In this document: piece after piece, positions 32,729 through 41,134 of the stretch
How positions within the stretch are numbered: position 1 is the stretch's first letter
Layout: the number at the start of each line of letters is the position of its first letter
DNA from: Paeniglutamicibacter terrestris
GTDB taxonomy: Bacteria > Actinomycetota > Actinomycetes > Actinomycetales > Micrococcaceae
DNA length: 64,000 nucleotides
Direction: 5' to 3'
NCBI RefSeq assembly: GCF_012271785.1
Contig: NZ_JAAWVT010000002.1
Location: 62,001 to 126,000, forward strand
Position numbers and translations under genes: made by a program
Notes under the pieces: generated by a model
The model's input: the letters and a program-made list of their open reading frames with translations, nothing else
The model's database searches: none
Told to the model about the DNA's origin: nothing

Positions 32729-32798
32729 AAACACGGGGTGTTGGGCCGCTGTAAATATCGATCACTCGGCGTTATTTAGACCATTTGCCGCGGCGCAT

Positions 32799-32829
32799 TT
32801 GGTGAGTAACGCACACCACGGGCTAGAAT
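32799..32829 (+). promoter_or_regulatory. Candidate promoter of secY-adk
   Basis: TAGAAT at 32824-32829 is a good -10 box. TTGGTG at 32799-32804 is the best -35, but the spacing is 19. A promoter is needed here, since rplO ends at a strong terminator. Confidence 0.4.
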
Positions 32830-32880
32830 CGATAGGTCAACCCCCCGGGTACCCCCGGCCACCACCAATCAGGAGGACGC

Positions 32881-34185
32881 TTGTTCAGCGCCATTGCCCG
32901 GGTATTCCGGACGCCTGACCTGCGACGCAAGTTGTTGTTCACGCTCGCCATTATTGCGATCTACCGTCTCGGTGTGTATATCCCCGCACCCGGTGTGGAC
33001 TATTCAAACGTTCAGCAGTGTCTTGCCGCGGGAAATACCGCCGGCGGACTGTATCAGTTCGTCAACCTGTTCAGTGGCGGTGCCCTGTTGCAGGTTTCCA
33101 TCTTTGCCATGGGCATCATGCCGTACATCACGGCGTCGATCATCATCCAGCTCTTGCGCGTGGTGATCCCTCGTTTCGAGGAGCTGCACAAGGAAGGCCA
33201 GTCGGGACAGGCCATCCTGACCCAGTACACCCGGTACCTGACCATTGCACTTGGTCTGCTCCAGGCAACCACGCTGGTTTCTCTGGCCCGCAGCGGAATG
33301 CTTTTCCCCTCCTGCCAGCTACCGGTTGTCCCCGACGACAGCATCTGGGTCATCGTCCTGATGATCCTCTCCCTCACAGCAGGCACCGGCCTGATCATGT
33401 GGATGGGCGAGCTGGCCACCGAACGTGGCGTCGGCAACGGTATGTCGCTGTTGATCTTCACCTCCATCGCCTCGGGGTTCCCCTCGGCCATGGGCGCCAT
33501 CGCTACCTCTCAGGGATGGGGCGTATTTATCGGCGTCATCCTCATCGGCTTTGCGGTCATCGCGCTGGTGGTCTTCGTTGAGCAGTCCCAGCGACGCATT
33601 CCGGTGCAATATGCCAAGCGCATGATCGGACGCCGTACCGTGGGTGGCACATCCACCTACATCCCGATCAAGGTCAACATGGCCGGCGTGATCCCGGTGA
33701 TCTTCGCATCCTCCATGCTGGCATTGCCGAACATGCTGGTCTCATTCAATACCCGGTCCGATGGAACACTGCCCGATTGGGCGCTGTGGATCCAGACTCA
33801 CTTCTCCGGATCATCCCCGCTGTACATGGTGGCCTACGCCCTGCTGATCGTCGGCTTCACCTACTTCTACGTTGCCATCACGTTTAACCCCATTGAGGTT
33901 AGCGACAACATGAAGCAGTACGGCGGCTTCATCCCGGGCATCCGCGCAGGACGCCCCACGGCCGAGTACCTCGAATACGTACTGAGCCGCATCACCTTCC
34001 CCGGAGCCATTTACTTGGCCTTCGTGGCTTTGATCCCGTTGATCGCCTTTGTGCTGATCAACGCCGATCAGAACTTCCCATTTGGTGGCACCTCGATCCT
34101 CATCATGGTTGGTGTGGGTCTTGAGACTGTCAAGCAAATCAACGCACAAATGCAGCAGCGACACTACGAAGGACTTCTGCGATGA
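32881..34185 (+). CDS. secY: Protein translocase subunit SecY
   Basis: 434 residues, ten membrane segments. Central channel of the Sec system. N-terminus FSAIARVFRTPDLRRKLLFTLAIIAIYRLGVYIPAPGVD, FAMGIMPYITASIIIQLL and the cytoplasmic C-terminal part with ERPTAEYL-like GRPTAEYLEYVLSRIT. TTG start at 32881 is chosen because AGGAGG lies five bases upstream and it gives the family N-terminus. It forms an operon with adk through a four-base ATGA overlap, but is cut off from the spc operon by a terminator. Confidence 0.97.
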   Translation: MFSAIARVFRTPDLRRKLLFTLAIIAIYRLGVYIPAPGVDYSNVQQCLAAGNTAGGLYQFVNLFSGGALLQVSIFAMGIMPYITASIIIQLLRVVIPRFEELHKEGQSGQAILTQYTRYLTIALGLLQATTLVSLARSGMLFPSCQLPVVPDDSIWVIVLMILSLTAGTGLIMWMGELATERGVGNGMSLLIFTSIASGFPSAMGAIATSQGWGVFIGVILIGFAVIALVVFVEQSQRRIPVQYAKRMIGRRTVGGTSTYIPIKVNMAGVIPVIFASSMLALPNMLVSFNTRSDGTLPDWALWIQTHFSGSSPLYMVAYALLIVGFTYFYVAITFNPIEVSDNMKQYGGFIPGIRAGRPTAEYLEYVLSRITFPGAIYLAFVALIPLIAFVLINADQNFPFGGTSILIMVGVGLETVKQINAQMQQRHYEGLLR

Positions 34186-34754
34186 CAAGACTGTTGATCA
34201 TTGGACCTCCCGGCGCCGGCAAAGGCACTCAGGCGGACCGCATTTCCGAACGACTCAATGTTGTGGCCATCTCCACCGGCGACATCTTCCGCGCCAACGT
34301 CAAGGGCGGCACCCCGCTGGGTGTTGAGGCGAAGAAGTACATCGACGCCGGGAACTTCGTTCCCGACTCGGTCACCAACTCGATGGTCCGCGACCGTCTG
34401 GCTCAGGATGACGTCAAGGACGGCTTCCTCCTGGACGGCTACCCGCGCACCAGCGCACAGGTCGACGAGTTGGATTCGATTCTGGCCGACGCCGGCGTTG
34501 AGCTTGACGCCGTGCTGCAGCTGACCGCCGATGACGACGAGCTCGTCGCCCGGTTGCTCAAGCGTGCGGAAATCGAAGGCCGTGCAGATGACAACGAAGA
34601 AGTCATCCGTCACCGTCTGGGGCTGTACCACGAGGAAACCGCAGTGGTCGTCAACCGCTACCAGGAGCGCGGCATCGTGCGCCTCGTCGATGGCATCGGC
34701 GAAATCGACGAAGTCACCAATCGTGTCATGGATGCGCTGGGTCAGAACGTCTAG
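34182..34754 (+). CDS. adk: Adenylate kinase
   Basis: 190 residues. Converts ATP + AMP to two ADP. P-loop GPPGAGKGT at residues 8-16, the AMP-binding region with STGDIFR and the LID arginines in RADDNEEVIRHRL. This is the short form, without the long zinc-type LID of E. coli or Bacillus. It overlaps secY by four bases, the usual actinobacterial arrangement. A terminator follows directly. Confidence 0.98.
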   Translation: MTRLLIIGPPGAGKGTQADRISERLNVVAISTGDIFRANVKGGTPLGVEAKKYIDAGNFVPDSVTNSMVRDRLAQDDVKDGFLLDGYPRTSAQVDELDSILADAGVELDAVLQLTADDDELVARLLKRAEIEGRADDNEEVIRHRLGLYHEETAVVVNRYQERGIVRLVDGIGEIDEVTNRVMDALGQNV

Positions 34755-34772
34755 ATCACATCGGCCAGCATG

Positions 34773-34818
34773 AACCGCGGGGAGAGGCACACCAGTGCCA
34801 TCATCCCCGCGGTTTTTT
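34773..34818 (+). terminator. Terminator between adk and map
   Basis: An 11-bp stem, 34773-34783 with 34804-34814, with GGCAC-ACCA-GTGCC (34786-34799) stacked inside, then T-run to 34818. It separates map from secY-adk, although the three genes are usually one operon. Confidence 0.92.
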
Positions 34819-34863
34819 GCGATAATGGCCAGTAGTACCGTCTTTTTGAAAGGGACAACCACC

Positions 34864-35694
34864 ATGGCTTTAGGCCAACGAAAAATTGAATACAAGACCA
34901 ACGGCCAGATCCTGAAGATGCGAGCGGCCGGTCTGGTGCTGGCTGAGGCCTTGGACGAGGCCGTTGCCGCTGCTCAAATTGGTGTCACCACCGCCCACAT
35001 CGATTCGGTGTTCGCTGCCGTGCTTGAACGCCACGGCGCCATCAGCAACTTCAAGGGTTACCACGGCTTCCCGGCCACCATCTGCGCCTCGGTTAATGAA
35101 GAGGTTGTCCACGGTTTCCCCAGCGACTATGTCCTGAAAGATGGCGACGTACTGAAGATTGACGGCGGAGCCGTCATCGAAGGATGGCACGCCGACTCGG
35201 CACGCACCGTCATTCTCGGTACCGCGGCACCGGAAGATCAGCGACTCTCTGACGTGACCCAAGAAGCCATGTGGCGCGGCATCGCTGCACTGGCCGAGGC
35301 TCGCTTCGTTGGCCAGATCGGTGACGCCATCGATGACTACGTCTCCGGTGTGCCTGGCGCACCCCTGGGCATCCTCGAGGACTACGTGGGCCACGGGATT
35401 GGCACGGAGATGCATATGGCTCCGGATGTGCTGAACTACCGTACGGGACACCGTGGTGCCCGTGTGAAGCCGGGTATGTGCCTGGCCATCGAACCGATGC
35501 TGGTGCGCGGCGGGCTCGAAACGAAGGTTTTGGCCGACGACTGGACGGTTGTCACGGTTGACGGCGCCCGTGCATCGCAATGGGAACACACCGTGGCAGT
35601 GCACATGGGTGGCATCTGGGTCCTTACCGCCCACGACGGGGGAGTCGCCGGTTTGGCGCCCTTCGGAGTCGTTCCCAGTCCTCTTCAGGCCTAA
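34864..35694 (+). CDS. map: Methionine aminopeptidase, type I
   Basis: 276 residues from ATG 34864 (MALGQRKIEYKTNGQILKMRAAG), with AAAGGGA upstream; the frame runs back into the terminator, so the longer form is excluded. Removes the N-terminal Met of new proteins. The dinuclear metal ligands are visible: Asp in DGGAVIEGW and in HADSARTV, His in GHGIGTEMH, Glu in IEPM and in WEHTVAV. No promoter could be named in the short gap between terminator and start. Confidence 0.96.
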   Translation: MALGQRKIEYKTNGQILKMRAAGLVLAEALDEAVAAAQIGVTTAHIDSVFAAVLERHGAISNFKGYHGFPATICASVNEEVVHGFPSDYVLKDGDVLKIDGGAVIEGWHADSARTVILGTAAPEDQRLSDVTQEAMWRGIAALAEARFVGQIGDAIDDYVSGVPGAPLGILEDYVGHGIGTEMHMAPDVLNYRTGHRGARVKPGMCLAIEPMLVRGGLETKVLADDWTVVTVDGARASQWEHTVAVHMGGIWVLTAHDGGVAGLAPFGVVPSPLQA

Positions 35695-35772
35695 TCGTTT
35701 TACCTCGGCGTGCGCGCCGGCGGCAGAGTGAAACACTGTGCGCAACCTAACAAAACAAGTTGCTCGTACGGA

Positions 35773-35802
35773 TTTCCCTTTAAGCCCTCTACCGCGTAGG
35801 CT
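35773..35802 (+). promoter_or_regulatory. Candidate promoter of the infA/alpha operon
   Basis: TTTCCC (35773-35778), 18 bases, TAGGCT (35797-35802), 126 bases before infA. The same -10 hexamer occurs in two predicted leaderless promoters of this window. Confidence 0.4.
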
Positions 35803-35927
35803 TGACTGTTGGTTGTCTGTTCCTTGGTGCCCAAAAGCTCACGCTTAAGGTGCTTCTCGGAATGAGAGCCAAGTCCATAAATCTGTCTGTGACAAAATGT
35901 TGCCGACAACAAAAGTTAGCGGAGGAT

Positions 35928-36149
35928 ATGGCCAAGAAAGAGGGTGTCATCGAGGTAGAAGGCACTGTGTCAGAGGCTCTGCCCAACGCGATGTTCCGTG
36001 TTGAGCTGCCCAACGGGCACGTTGTACTTGCAACTATCTCGGGAAAGATGCGTCAGCACTACATTCGAATCCTCCCAGAGGATCGCGTAGTGGTTGAGCT
36101 CAGTCCGTATGACCTCAACCGCGGACGTATCGTTTACCGCTACAAGTAA
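35928..36149 (+). CDS. infA: Translation initiation factor IF-1
   Basis: 73 residues, OB fold: [42 protein letters not shown] is spread over the first 42 residues, then the conserved [20 protein letters not shown] and GRIVYRYK. It binds the 30S A site during initiation. ATG 35928 has GGAGG five bases upstream; the open frame runs further up but is not conserved there. First gene of the alpha cluster. A small hairpin CCTTCC-TTTT-GGAAGG (36165-36180) lies between it and rpmJ. Confidence 0.97.
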   Translation: MAKKEGVIEVEGTVSEALPNAMFRVELPNGHVVLATISGKMRQHYIRILPEDRVVVELSPYDLNRGRIVYRYK

Positions 36150-36233
36150 AGACTTTTTGTTCATCCTTCCTTTTGGAAGGGCGACAAAGATATTTACGCT
36201 CCACTGAAACCGCAACCGCAAAAGGAGTAAGCC

Positions 36234-36347
36234 GTGAAGGTTAACCCTAGCGTGAAGCCGATCTGCGATAAGTGCAAGGTGATTCGACGTAATGGTCGAG
36301 TCATGGTGATCTGCGAAAACCCACGCCATAAGCAGCGTCAGGGCTAA
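36234..36347 (+). CDS. rpmJ: 50S ribosomal protein L36, zinc-binding form
   Basis: 37 residues, [20 protein letters not shown] at the start. Cys11, Cys14, Cys27 and His32 form the zinc site, so this is the C+ paralogue. GTG start at 36234 follows AAGGAG. L36 lies near the peptidyl transferase region of the 50S. It is between infA and rpsM, the standard position. Confidence 0.97.
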   Translation: MKVNPSVKPICDKCKVIRRNGRVMVICENPRHKQRQG

Positions 36348-36387
36348 TTCCCTTCACGGGAACCCCTGCGCGTAGTAATGAAATTGG

Positions 36388-36464
36388 CAGTACAGCATCC
36401 ACCGCGCGATGCATACCCACGGCACGGAGGCCGTGGACCGGGATTACCGGGAATGTACTGTTTT
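36388..36464 (+). promoter_or_regulatory. Candidate four-way-junction RNA element before rpsM
   Basis: CAGTACA (36388-36394) pairs with TGTACTG (36454-36460). It encloses three side-by-side hairpins: GCATC/GATGC (36395-36412), CCACGG/CCGTGG (36417-36436) and CCGG/CCGG (36438-36450). Four T (36461-36464) follow the closing stem, so the fold resembles a branched terminator 31 bases before rpsM. It may be a ribosomal-protein binding site; the fold has not been tested against homologues. Confidence 0.5.
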
Positions 36465-36495
36465 AGACCTCCGCATATCGAAAGGTAGACAGCAT

Positions 36496-36870
36496 ATGGC
36501 TCGTCTAGCTGGCGTAGACATCCCGCGCGAAAAGCGCGTGATCATTGCGCTCACCTACATCTACGGCGTGGGCAAGACCCGTGCAGAACAGACCATCGCC
36601 GAGACCGGGATCAGCCCGGATACTCGCGTGAAGGATCTGACCGACGCTGAGCTGGTTCAGCTGCGTGACTTCATTGAAGGAAGCTTCAAGGTTGAGGGCG
36701 ACCTCCGTCGTGAAGTGGCAGCTGACATTCGCCGCAAGGTTGAAATCGGCTCCTACGAAGGCATTCGCCACCGCAAGGGCCTGCCGGTCCGCGGACAGCG
36801 CACCAAGACGAACGCACGTACCCGTAAGGGCCCGAAGCGCACCGTTGCCGGTAAGAAGAAGACCCGCTAA
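36496..36870 (+). CDS. rpsM: 30S ribosomal protein S13
   Basis: 124 residues from ATG 36496: [24 protein letters not shown], with GRT-type helix motif GVGKTRA and the basic tail [20 protein letters not shown]13 forms bridges to the 50S with L5. The frame continues to 36409 upstream, through the RNA element, but that part is not conserved. AAAGG at 36481-36485 is the likely ribosome binding site. rpsK follows after 42 bases. Confidence 0.97.
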   Translation: MARLAGVDIPREKRVIIALTYIYGVGKTRAEQTIAETGISPDTRVKDLTDAELVQLRDFIEGSFKVEGDLRREVAADIRRKVEIGSYEGIRHRKGLPVRGQRTKTNARTRKGPKRTVAGKKKTR

Positions 36871-36912
36871 ATCTAGCGGCGTCACTAAGCCAAATTTCTC
36901 GTAGGAGTAAGC

Positions 36913-37314
36913 ATGCCCCCCAAGACTCGTGGAGCGGTTCGCAAGCCGCGTCGCAAGGACAAAAAGAATATCCCGCTCGGCCAGGCGCACATTAAGAGCA
37001 CCTTCAATAACACCATTATTTCCATCACGGATCCCAATGGTGCTGTAATCTCGTGGGCCTCGGCCGGCGAGGTTGGCTTCAAGGGTTCGCGTAAGTCCAC
37101 CCCGTACGCTGCACAGATGGCCGCCGAGGCTGCTGCAAAGCGCGCACAGGAGCACGGACTTCGCAAGGTTGACGTTTTCGTCAAGGGCCCGGGCTCGGGA
37201 CGCGAAACCGCGATCCGCTCGCTGCAGGCCGCTGGCCTGGAGGTTGGGTCCATTCAGGACGTTTCCCCAAGCGCACACAACGGTTGCCGCCCCTCAAAGC
37301 GTCGCCGCGTCTAA
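36913..37314 (+). CDS. rpsK: 30S ribosomal protein S11
   Basis: 133 residues. Platform protein with [19 protein letters not shown] at the N-terminus, [19 protein letters not shown], and the C-terminal [22 protein letters not shown] signature in two parts. ATG 36913 behind AGGAG. There is no rpsD (S4) between rpsK and rpoA, unlike Mycobacterium; S4 must be encoded elsewhere. Confidence 0.98.
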   Translation: MPPKTRGAVRKPRRKDKKNIPLGQAHIKSTFNNTIISITDPNGAVISWASAGEVGFKGSRKSTPYAAQMAAEAAAKRAQEHGLRKVDVFVKGPGSGRETAIRSLQAAGLEVGSIQDVSPSAHNGCRPSKRRRV

Positions 37315-37320
37315 TTGACT

Positions 37321-37398
37321 GTCTGGCTTTCTTGCCGCCGCGTCTTTCTTCCGTAAGGGAGTTGGGCGCGGCGGCATGATCGCCACGGCAAGCCAGAC
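37321..37398 (+). other. Large stem-loop between rpsK and rpoA
   Basis: GTCTGGCTT (37321-37329) pairs with AAGCCAGAC (37390-37398); inside, GCCGCCGCG (37334-37342) pairs with CGCGGCGGC (37367-37375), tipped by a CTTCC-GTAA-GGGAG hairpin with a GNRA loop. 18 perfect pairs in two stems. No U-tract. Confidence 0.65.
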
Positions 37399-37431
37399 CG
37401 AACCAGACGAACGCCGACGAGGCTTACGTCG

Positions 37432-37460
37432 TTTCCACCCCCTGTGTTGCGTCATATAGC
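37432..37460 (+). promoter_or_regulatory. Candidate internal promoter for rpoA
   Basis: TTTCCA (37432-37437), 17-base spacer, TATAGC (37455-37460), 25 bases before the rpoA start. With the stem-loop just upstream it would let rpoA and rplQ be expressed apart from the ribosomal genes. Confidence 0.45.
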
Positions 37461-37485
37461 GGACGCGCGCTGAAAGGAAATGTAA

Positions 37486-38493
37486 GTGCTTATTGCACAG
37501 CGCCCCACCCTGACCGAAGAAGTCGTAGCGGAGAATCGCTCCCGGTTCGTCATTGAACCTCTGGAGCCTGGCTTCGGTTACACCTTGGGTAACTCGCTTC
37601 GCCGTACCCTCCTGTCCTCCATCCCTGGTGCAGCTGTCACCAGTGTTCGGATCGACGGAGTACTGCACGAGTTCACCACCGTGGCCGGCGTCAAGGAAGA
37701 TGTCACCGAGCTGATTCTTAATATCAAGAACCTCTCGGTTTCCTCCGAACATGACGAACCGGTCGTCGCCTACCTGCGCAAGCAGGGTCCTGGCGTCGTT
37801 ACCGCGGCCGACATCACCCCGCCGGCCGGCGTTGAATTCCACAATCCGGATCTGCACATCGCGACTTTGAACGCGAAGGGCAAGTTCGACATGGAACTGA
37901 CCATCGAACGTGGCCGCGGCTATGTTTCTGCAGCGCAGAACAAGAACGTGGACGCTGAGATCGGTCGCATCCCTGTGGATTCGATTTACTCGCCGGTCCT
38001 GAAGGTGACCTTCCGTGTGGAGGCCACCCGTGTTGAGCAGCGCACCGACTTTGACAAGCTCATCGTCGATGTTGAGACCAAGGATTCGATGCTTCCGCGC
38101 GATGCAGTTGCATCCGCCGGCACCACCCTGGTTGAACTGTTCGGCCTGGCACGTGAGCTGAACACCGCCGCTGAAGGCATCGAGATCGGCCCGTCCCCGA
38201 CGGACGCCGCCCTCGCCGCTGACATGGCGTTGCCGATTGAAGACCTCGAATTGACAGTTCGTTCGTACAACTGCCTCAAGCGTGAGGGCATCCACTCCGT
38301 GGGTGAACTCGTAGCTCGCTCCGAGGCCGACCTGATGGACATTCGTAACTTCGGTGCGAAGTCCATTGATGAGGTCAAGGCGAAGCTGATCGATTTGGGT
38401 CTGGCTCTGAAGGATTCCCCTCCAGGCTTCGATCTTGCAGCACGTGCCGCAGCCATCGGCGACGATGACGTTTACGGTGACGACGAAGTCTAA
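37486..38493 (+). CDS. rpoA: RNA polymerase alpha subunit
   Basis: 335 residues. The N-terminal domain for dimerisation and beta/beta' assembly starts [48 protein letters not shown] (residues 1-48), and the C-terminal DNA- and activator-binding domain has [18 protein letters not shown], with the helix-hairpin-helix around [14 protein letters not shown]. An acidic tail ends [12 protein letters not shown] 37486 behind AAAGGAAA. rplQ follows after 95 bases that contain a large hairpin. Confidence 0.98.
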   Translation: MLIAQRPTLTEEVVAENRSRFVIEPLEPGFGYTLGNSLRRTLLSSIPGAAVTSVRIDGVLHEFTTVAGVKEDVTELILNIKNLSVSSEHDEPVVAYLRKQGPGVVTAADITPPAGVEFHNPDLHIATLNAKGKFDMELTIERGRGYVSAAQNKNVDAEIGRIPVDSIYSPVLKVTFRVEATRVEQRTDFDKLIVDVETKDSMLPRDAVASAGTTLVELFGLARELNTAAEGIEIGPSPTDAALAADMALPIEDLELTVRSYNCLKREGIHSVGELVARSEADLMDIRNFGAKSIDEVKAKLIDLGLALKDSPPGFDLAARAAAIGDDDVYGDDEV

Positions 38494-38526
38494 GACTTCG
38501 GACTCCACCAGCTACAGAACTTAAAA

Positions 38527-38567
38527 CCTTTGTGCCCGGGACCCTTCCCGGGTAGCGGGCACAAAGG
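38527..38567 (+). other. Stem-loop between rpoA and rplQ
   Basis: A 12-bp perfect stem, 38527-38538 with 38556-38567, with an apical CCC/GGG-rich loop that can re-pair with the stem base. No U-tract; it lies 21 bases before the rplQ start. Confidence 0.6.
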
Positions 38568-38588
38568 CCACCATACTAGGAGAACACC

Positions 38589-39101
38589 ATGCCTACCCCT
38601 CCCAAGGGTCCGCGTCTCGGCGGCAGCGCAGCTCACGAGCGTTTGATGCTCGCGAACCTGTCCGCGCAGCTGTTCGAGAACAAATCCATCACCACCACGC
38701 TGACCAAGGCCAAGCGCCTTCGTCCGCACGCAGAACGCCTGATCACCTTCGCTAAGCGCGGAGACCTGGCGTCACGTCGCCGCGTACAGGCAGTTATTGC
38801 CTCACGCAGCCGCACCAACAAGTCGATCGTTCACGAGCTGTTCGAGAACATCGCACCGCTCATGGCCGAGCGCCCGGGTGGCTACACTCGCATCACCAAG
38901 ATTGGCAACCGTAAGGGCGACAACGCTCCGATGGCTGTTATCGAATTGGTAATGGAGCCGGTTTCCCCGAAGCAGGCCGTTGTGAAGGAAGCCGAAAAGG
39001 CTGCCGCAGTGGCTGCTCCGGTTGAAGAGGTCGTTGAGACCGAAGCAACCGAAACCGCAGAGGTCGTAGAGACCGAAGCAGCAGAGGAGAACAAGGCTTA
39101 G
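38589..39101 (+). CDS. rplQ: 50S ribosomal protein L17 with acidic tail
   Basis: 170 residues. The core of about 120 residues has [50 protein letters not shown] and the C-terminal [15 protein letters not shown]. About 45 residues are added: an Ala/Glu-rich acidic tail with two near-repeats ([23 protein letters not shown]). L17 lies by the tunnel exit, so the tail would project there. ATG 38589, ribosome binding site AGGAGA. Followed by a terminator. Confidence 0.96.
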   Translation: MPTPPKGPRLGGSAAHERLMLANLSAQLFENKSITTTLTKAKRLRPHAERLITFAKRGDLASRRRVQAVIASRSRTNKSIVHELFENIAPLMAERPGGYTRITKIGNRKGDNAPMAVIELVMEPVSPKQAVVKEAEKAAAVAAPVEEVVETEATETAEVVETEAAEENKA

Positions 39102-39128
39102 TCCTTGTCTCTTCAGCTATAGCTGAAT

Positions 39129-39162
39129 CATTGGCCCGGTGCACTTATGCACCGGGCCAATG
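39129..39162 (+). terminator. Terminator of the alpha operon
   Basis: A 15-bp perfect hairpin with a CTTA loop (39129-39143 with 39148-39162), followed only by TTT. Just upstream is the 16-base palindrome TTCAGCTATAGCTGAA (39112-39127). Confidence 0.8.
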
Positions 39163-39273
39163 GTTTAACTGCTCACATTTCCCCCAGCGAATCCCGTGTC
39201 TTTCCGGTATCAACGCGCGGGGGAGGAACCATAGACTTAATCGTCCGGGCAGTAACCGAATGAGGATCGCACG

Positions 39274-40227
39274 ATGAATACTTCCACCACCGAGGTTCAG
39301 CATCCCGGCCTAGCGCCGCGGGGCAGCGCCACCGAACCTGCCATGATTCGTCTGTGCATGAGGTTCGGTTACGACGGAACCGCTTACAACGGGTGGGCGC
39401 TGCAGCCCGGGCTGCCCACCGTGCAGGCAGTGCTGGAAGACGGGTTAGCCCTCATGTTACGGCGAAGTATTCGTACTGTCGTTGCCGGTCGCACCGATGC
39501 CGGCGTGCATGCCAGAAACCAGATCGCGCACTTGGATCTGACGGAAACTGAAGTAGCTTCACTTGCTCGCGGTGCTGATCTTGAACCGGGCCAGGCGCTG
39601 CTGCGCCGCCTGCGAGGTCTGCTCAGCCGTGAAGGTGGAGCGATTCAGGTCCACGACGTTTGGCTTGCTCCACCAGGATTTGATGCGCGTTTTTCTGCGT
39701 TGTGGCGCCGCTATTCCTATCGCATCGCAGACGGTCCGGATCGCTTTGATCCGTTGACTCGGGCCTTCACCATGTTCCACAAGGCAGAACTCGACCTCGA
39801 GCTGATGAACGCGGAAGCCGCGAGCCTCCTGGGCCGTCATGATTTTCTGTCCTTTTGCAAACCGCGTGAACACGCCACGACGATCCGCACGCTGACGGAA
39901 TTTGAATTTGTGCGTGACGCTCAGGGCATCATCGTCGCTCACCTCAAAGCCGACGCCTTTTGCCACAATATGGTCAGGGCCGTGATCGGCGGCTGCCTTA
40001 AGGTAGGTGACGGTCGTGAAGCCCCGGGCTGGGTAGCCATCCGGCTCGCCGAGGCCGTGCGCGACTCGCGGATCATTTTGGCCGAGCCACGGGCCCTAGT
40101 TCTCGAAGAAATTGCGTATCCCGACGATGCGCATGAAATCGCCCGCCGCGCAGAACTCACTCGAACCCGGCGCAAGCCCCACGACGTGAGTACCGTTCAA
40201 CCCCAATCAGCCCCGCGCAGCCGTTAG
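39274..40227 (+). CDS. truA: tRNA pseudouridine synthase A
   Basis: 317 residues. Makes pseudouridine at positions 38-40 of the tRNA anticodon arm. Catalytic Asp75 lies in AGRTDAGVHA; FGYDGTAYNGWALQP and the C-terminal FCHNMVRAVIGG motif are diagnostic. An N-terminal extension of about 23 residues precedes the conserved MIRLCMRF, so ATG 39343 is an alternative start; ATG 39274 has GAGGA upstream. TruA after rplQ is the normal order. Confidence 0.95.
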   Translation: MNTSTTEVQHPGLAPRGSATEPAMIRLCMRFGYDGTAYNGWALQPGLPTVQAVLEDGLALMLRRSIRTVVAGRTDAGVHARNQIAHLDLTETEVASLARGADLEPGQALLRRLRGLLSREGGAIQVHDVWLAPPGFDARFSALWRRYSYRIADGPDRFDPLTRAFTMFHKAELDLELMNAEAASLLGRHDFLSFCKPREHATTIRTLTEFEFVRDAQGIIVAHLKADAFCHNMVRAVIGGCLKVGDGREAPGWVAIRLAEAVRDSRIILAEPRALVLEEIAYPDDAHEIARRAELTRTRRKPHDVSTVQPQSAPRSR

Positions 40228-40309
40228 AAATCTTGGCTTTCTCTTGCTGGACACGCCGGATGCCGACGATCATCTGCAAGCTGGTTTTCTCGGCGGTGTT
40301 TCGCGCAAC

Positions 40310-41134
40310 TTAACCCTCAGCATTGTCGAGTTCTGATTCGTTTGGTGCTGCGGGGACTCCTGCTTCACTCAATCCGCGGGAAACAGCATTGGACAACAGC
40401 TCATAACCTTGATCATTGGGGTGAACCAGATCGCCGGTGATGAGCGCCGGGCGACCGGCAAACGGTTGACCTAGATCCAGATAGTAAACGTTCGAATTTT
40501 CGGCGGCCCGACGAACAACGCGCGAGATTCCGTCCAACGTTGCCGGCGGTTGCCGAGCATCCCAGATCGGACTCGTGACCACGATGCTCGATTCTGGTAG
40601 CGCCAGCACCAAGGAATCAAAAAGGGTGCTGGCACCGAGCGCCACCTGATCCAGTGTCTTTCCGGTGTCGTTGCGTCCGCCCGAGACAATAACCAGCGTT
40701 GGTGCGTAAGCGATGACGGCGGGAAGAACCTCAACGTAACTAGGGCAGGCATCAAGTCCGCACACACGAGTGGCATTTTCCCTCACGGAGGTCGCATACC
40801 CCGTGCCGCCGTGAGCAAAGGATCTATACGAATCCCACCCGCGGCTCAGCGCGAGAATTTCCGGCCACGTATGTCCGGGCGACGCGCCAGCTCCGGCGGT
40901 GTAGGAATCTCCGATGAATGCGACCGTGGGATTTGATGAGTCCTTAGTGGCAGGTGGTTGAGCGTCGGTGGAGCTGGGGGATGATGAACCATCAGCGTGT
41001 AACATTCCGGTGGGTCCGGGGGAGTTGCTGTCAATCACGAACACACCGAGCAGCACCACACTCACGGCCAGCACGATTACCCCGATGATCTTGGTCGTTC
41101 CCGAGCCGAGGGGCTCACGGATCTTCTGGTGCAC
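40310..41134 (-). CDS. Membrane-anchored SGNH hydrolase
   Basis: 274 residues. A short basic N-terminus and one membrane helix (about residues 15-36, IIGVIVLAVSVVLLGVFVI) anchor an extracytoplasmic domain after a Ser/Pro/Thr linker. All four SGNH blocks are visible: VAFIGDSYTAG (Ser), HGGTGYA (Gly), SGGRNDTG (Asn) and DLVHPNDQG (Asp and His). It is an esterase or lipase type enzyme; the substrate is unknown. GTG 41134 is chosen because AGGGGG lies just upstream; the frame remains open to 41245. It converges on truA. Confidence 0.85.
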   Translation of the reverse strand: MHQKIREPLGSGTTKIIGVIVLAVSVVLLGVFVIDSNSPGPTGMLHADGSSSPSSTDAQPPATKDSSNPTVAFIGDSYTAGAGASPGHTWPEILALSRGWDSYRSFAHGGTGYATSVRENATRVCGLDACPSYVEVLPAVIAYAPTLVIVSGGRNDTGKTLDQVALGASTLFDSLVLALPESSIVVTSPIWDARQPPATLDGISRVVRRAAENSNVYYLDLGQPFAGRPALITGDLVHPNDQGYELLSNAVSRGLSEAGVPAAPNESELDNAEG

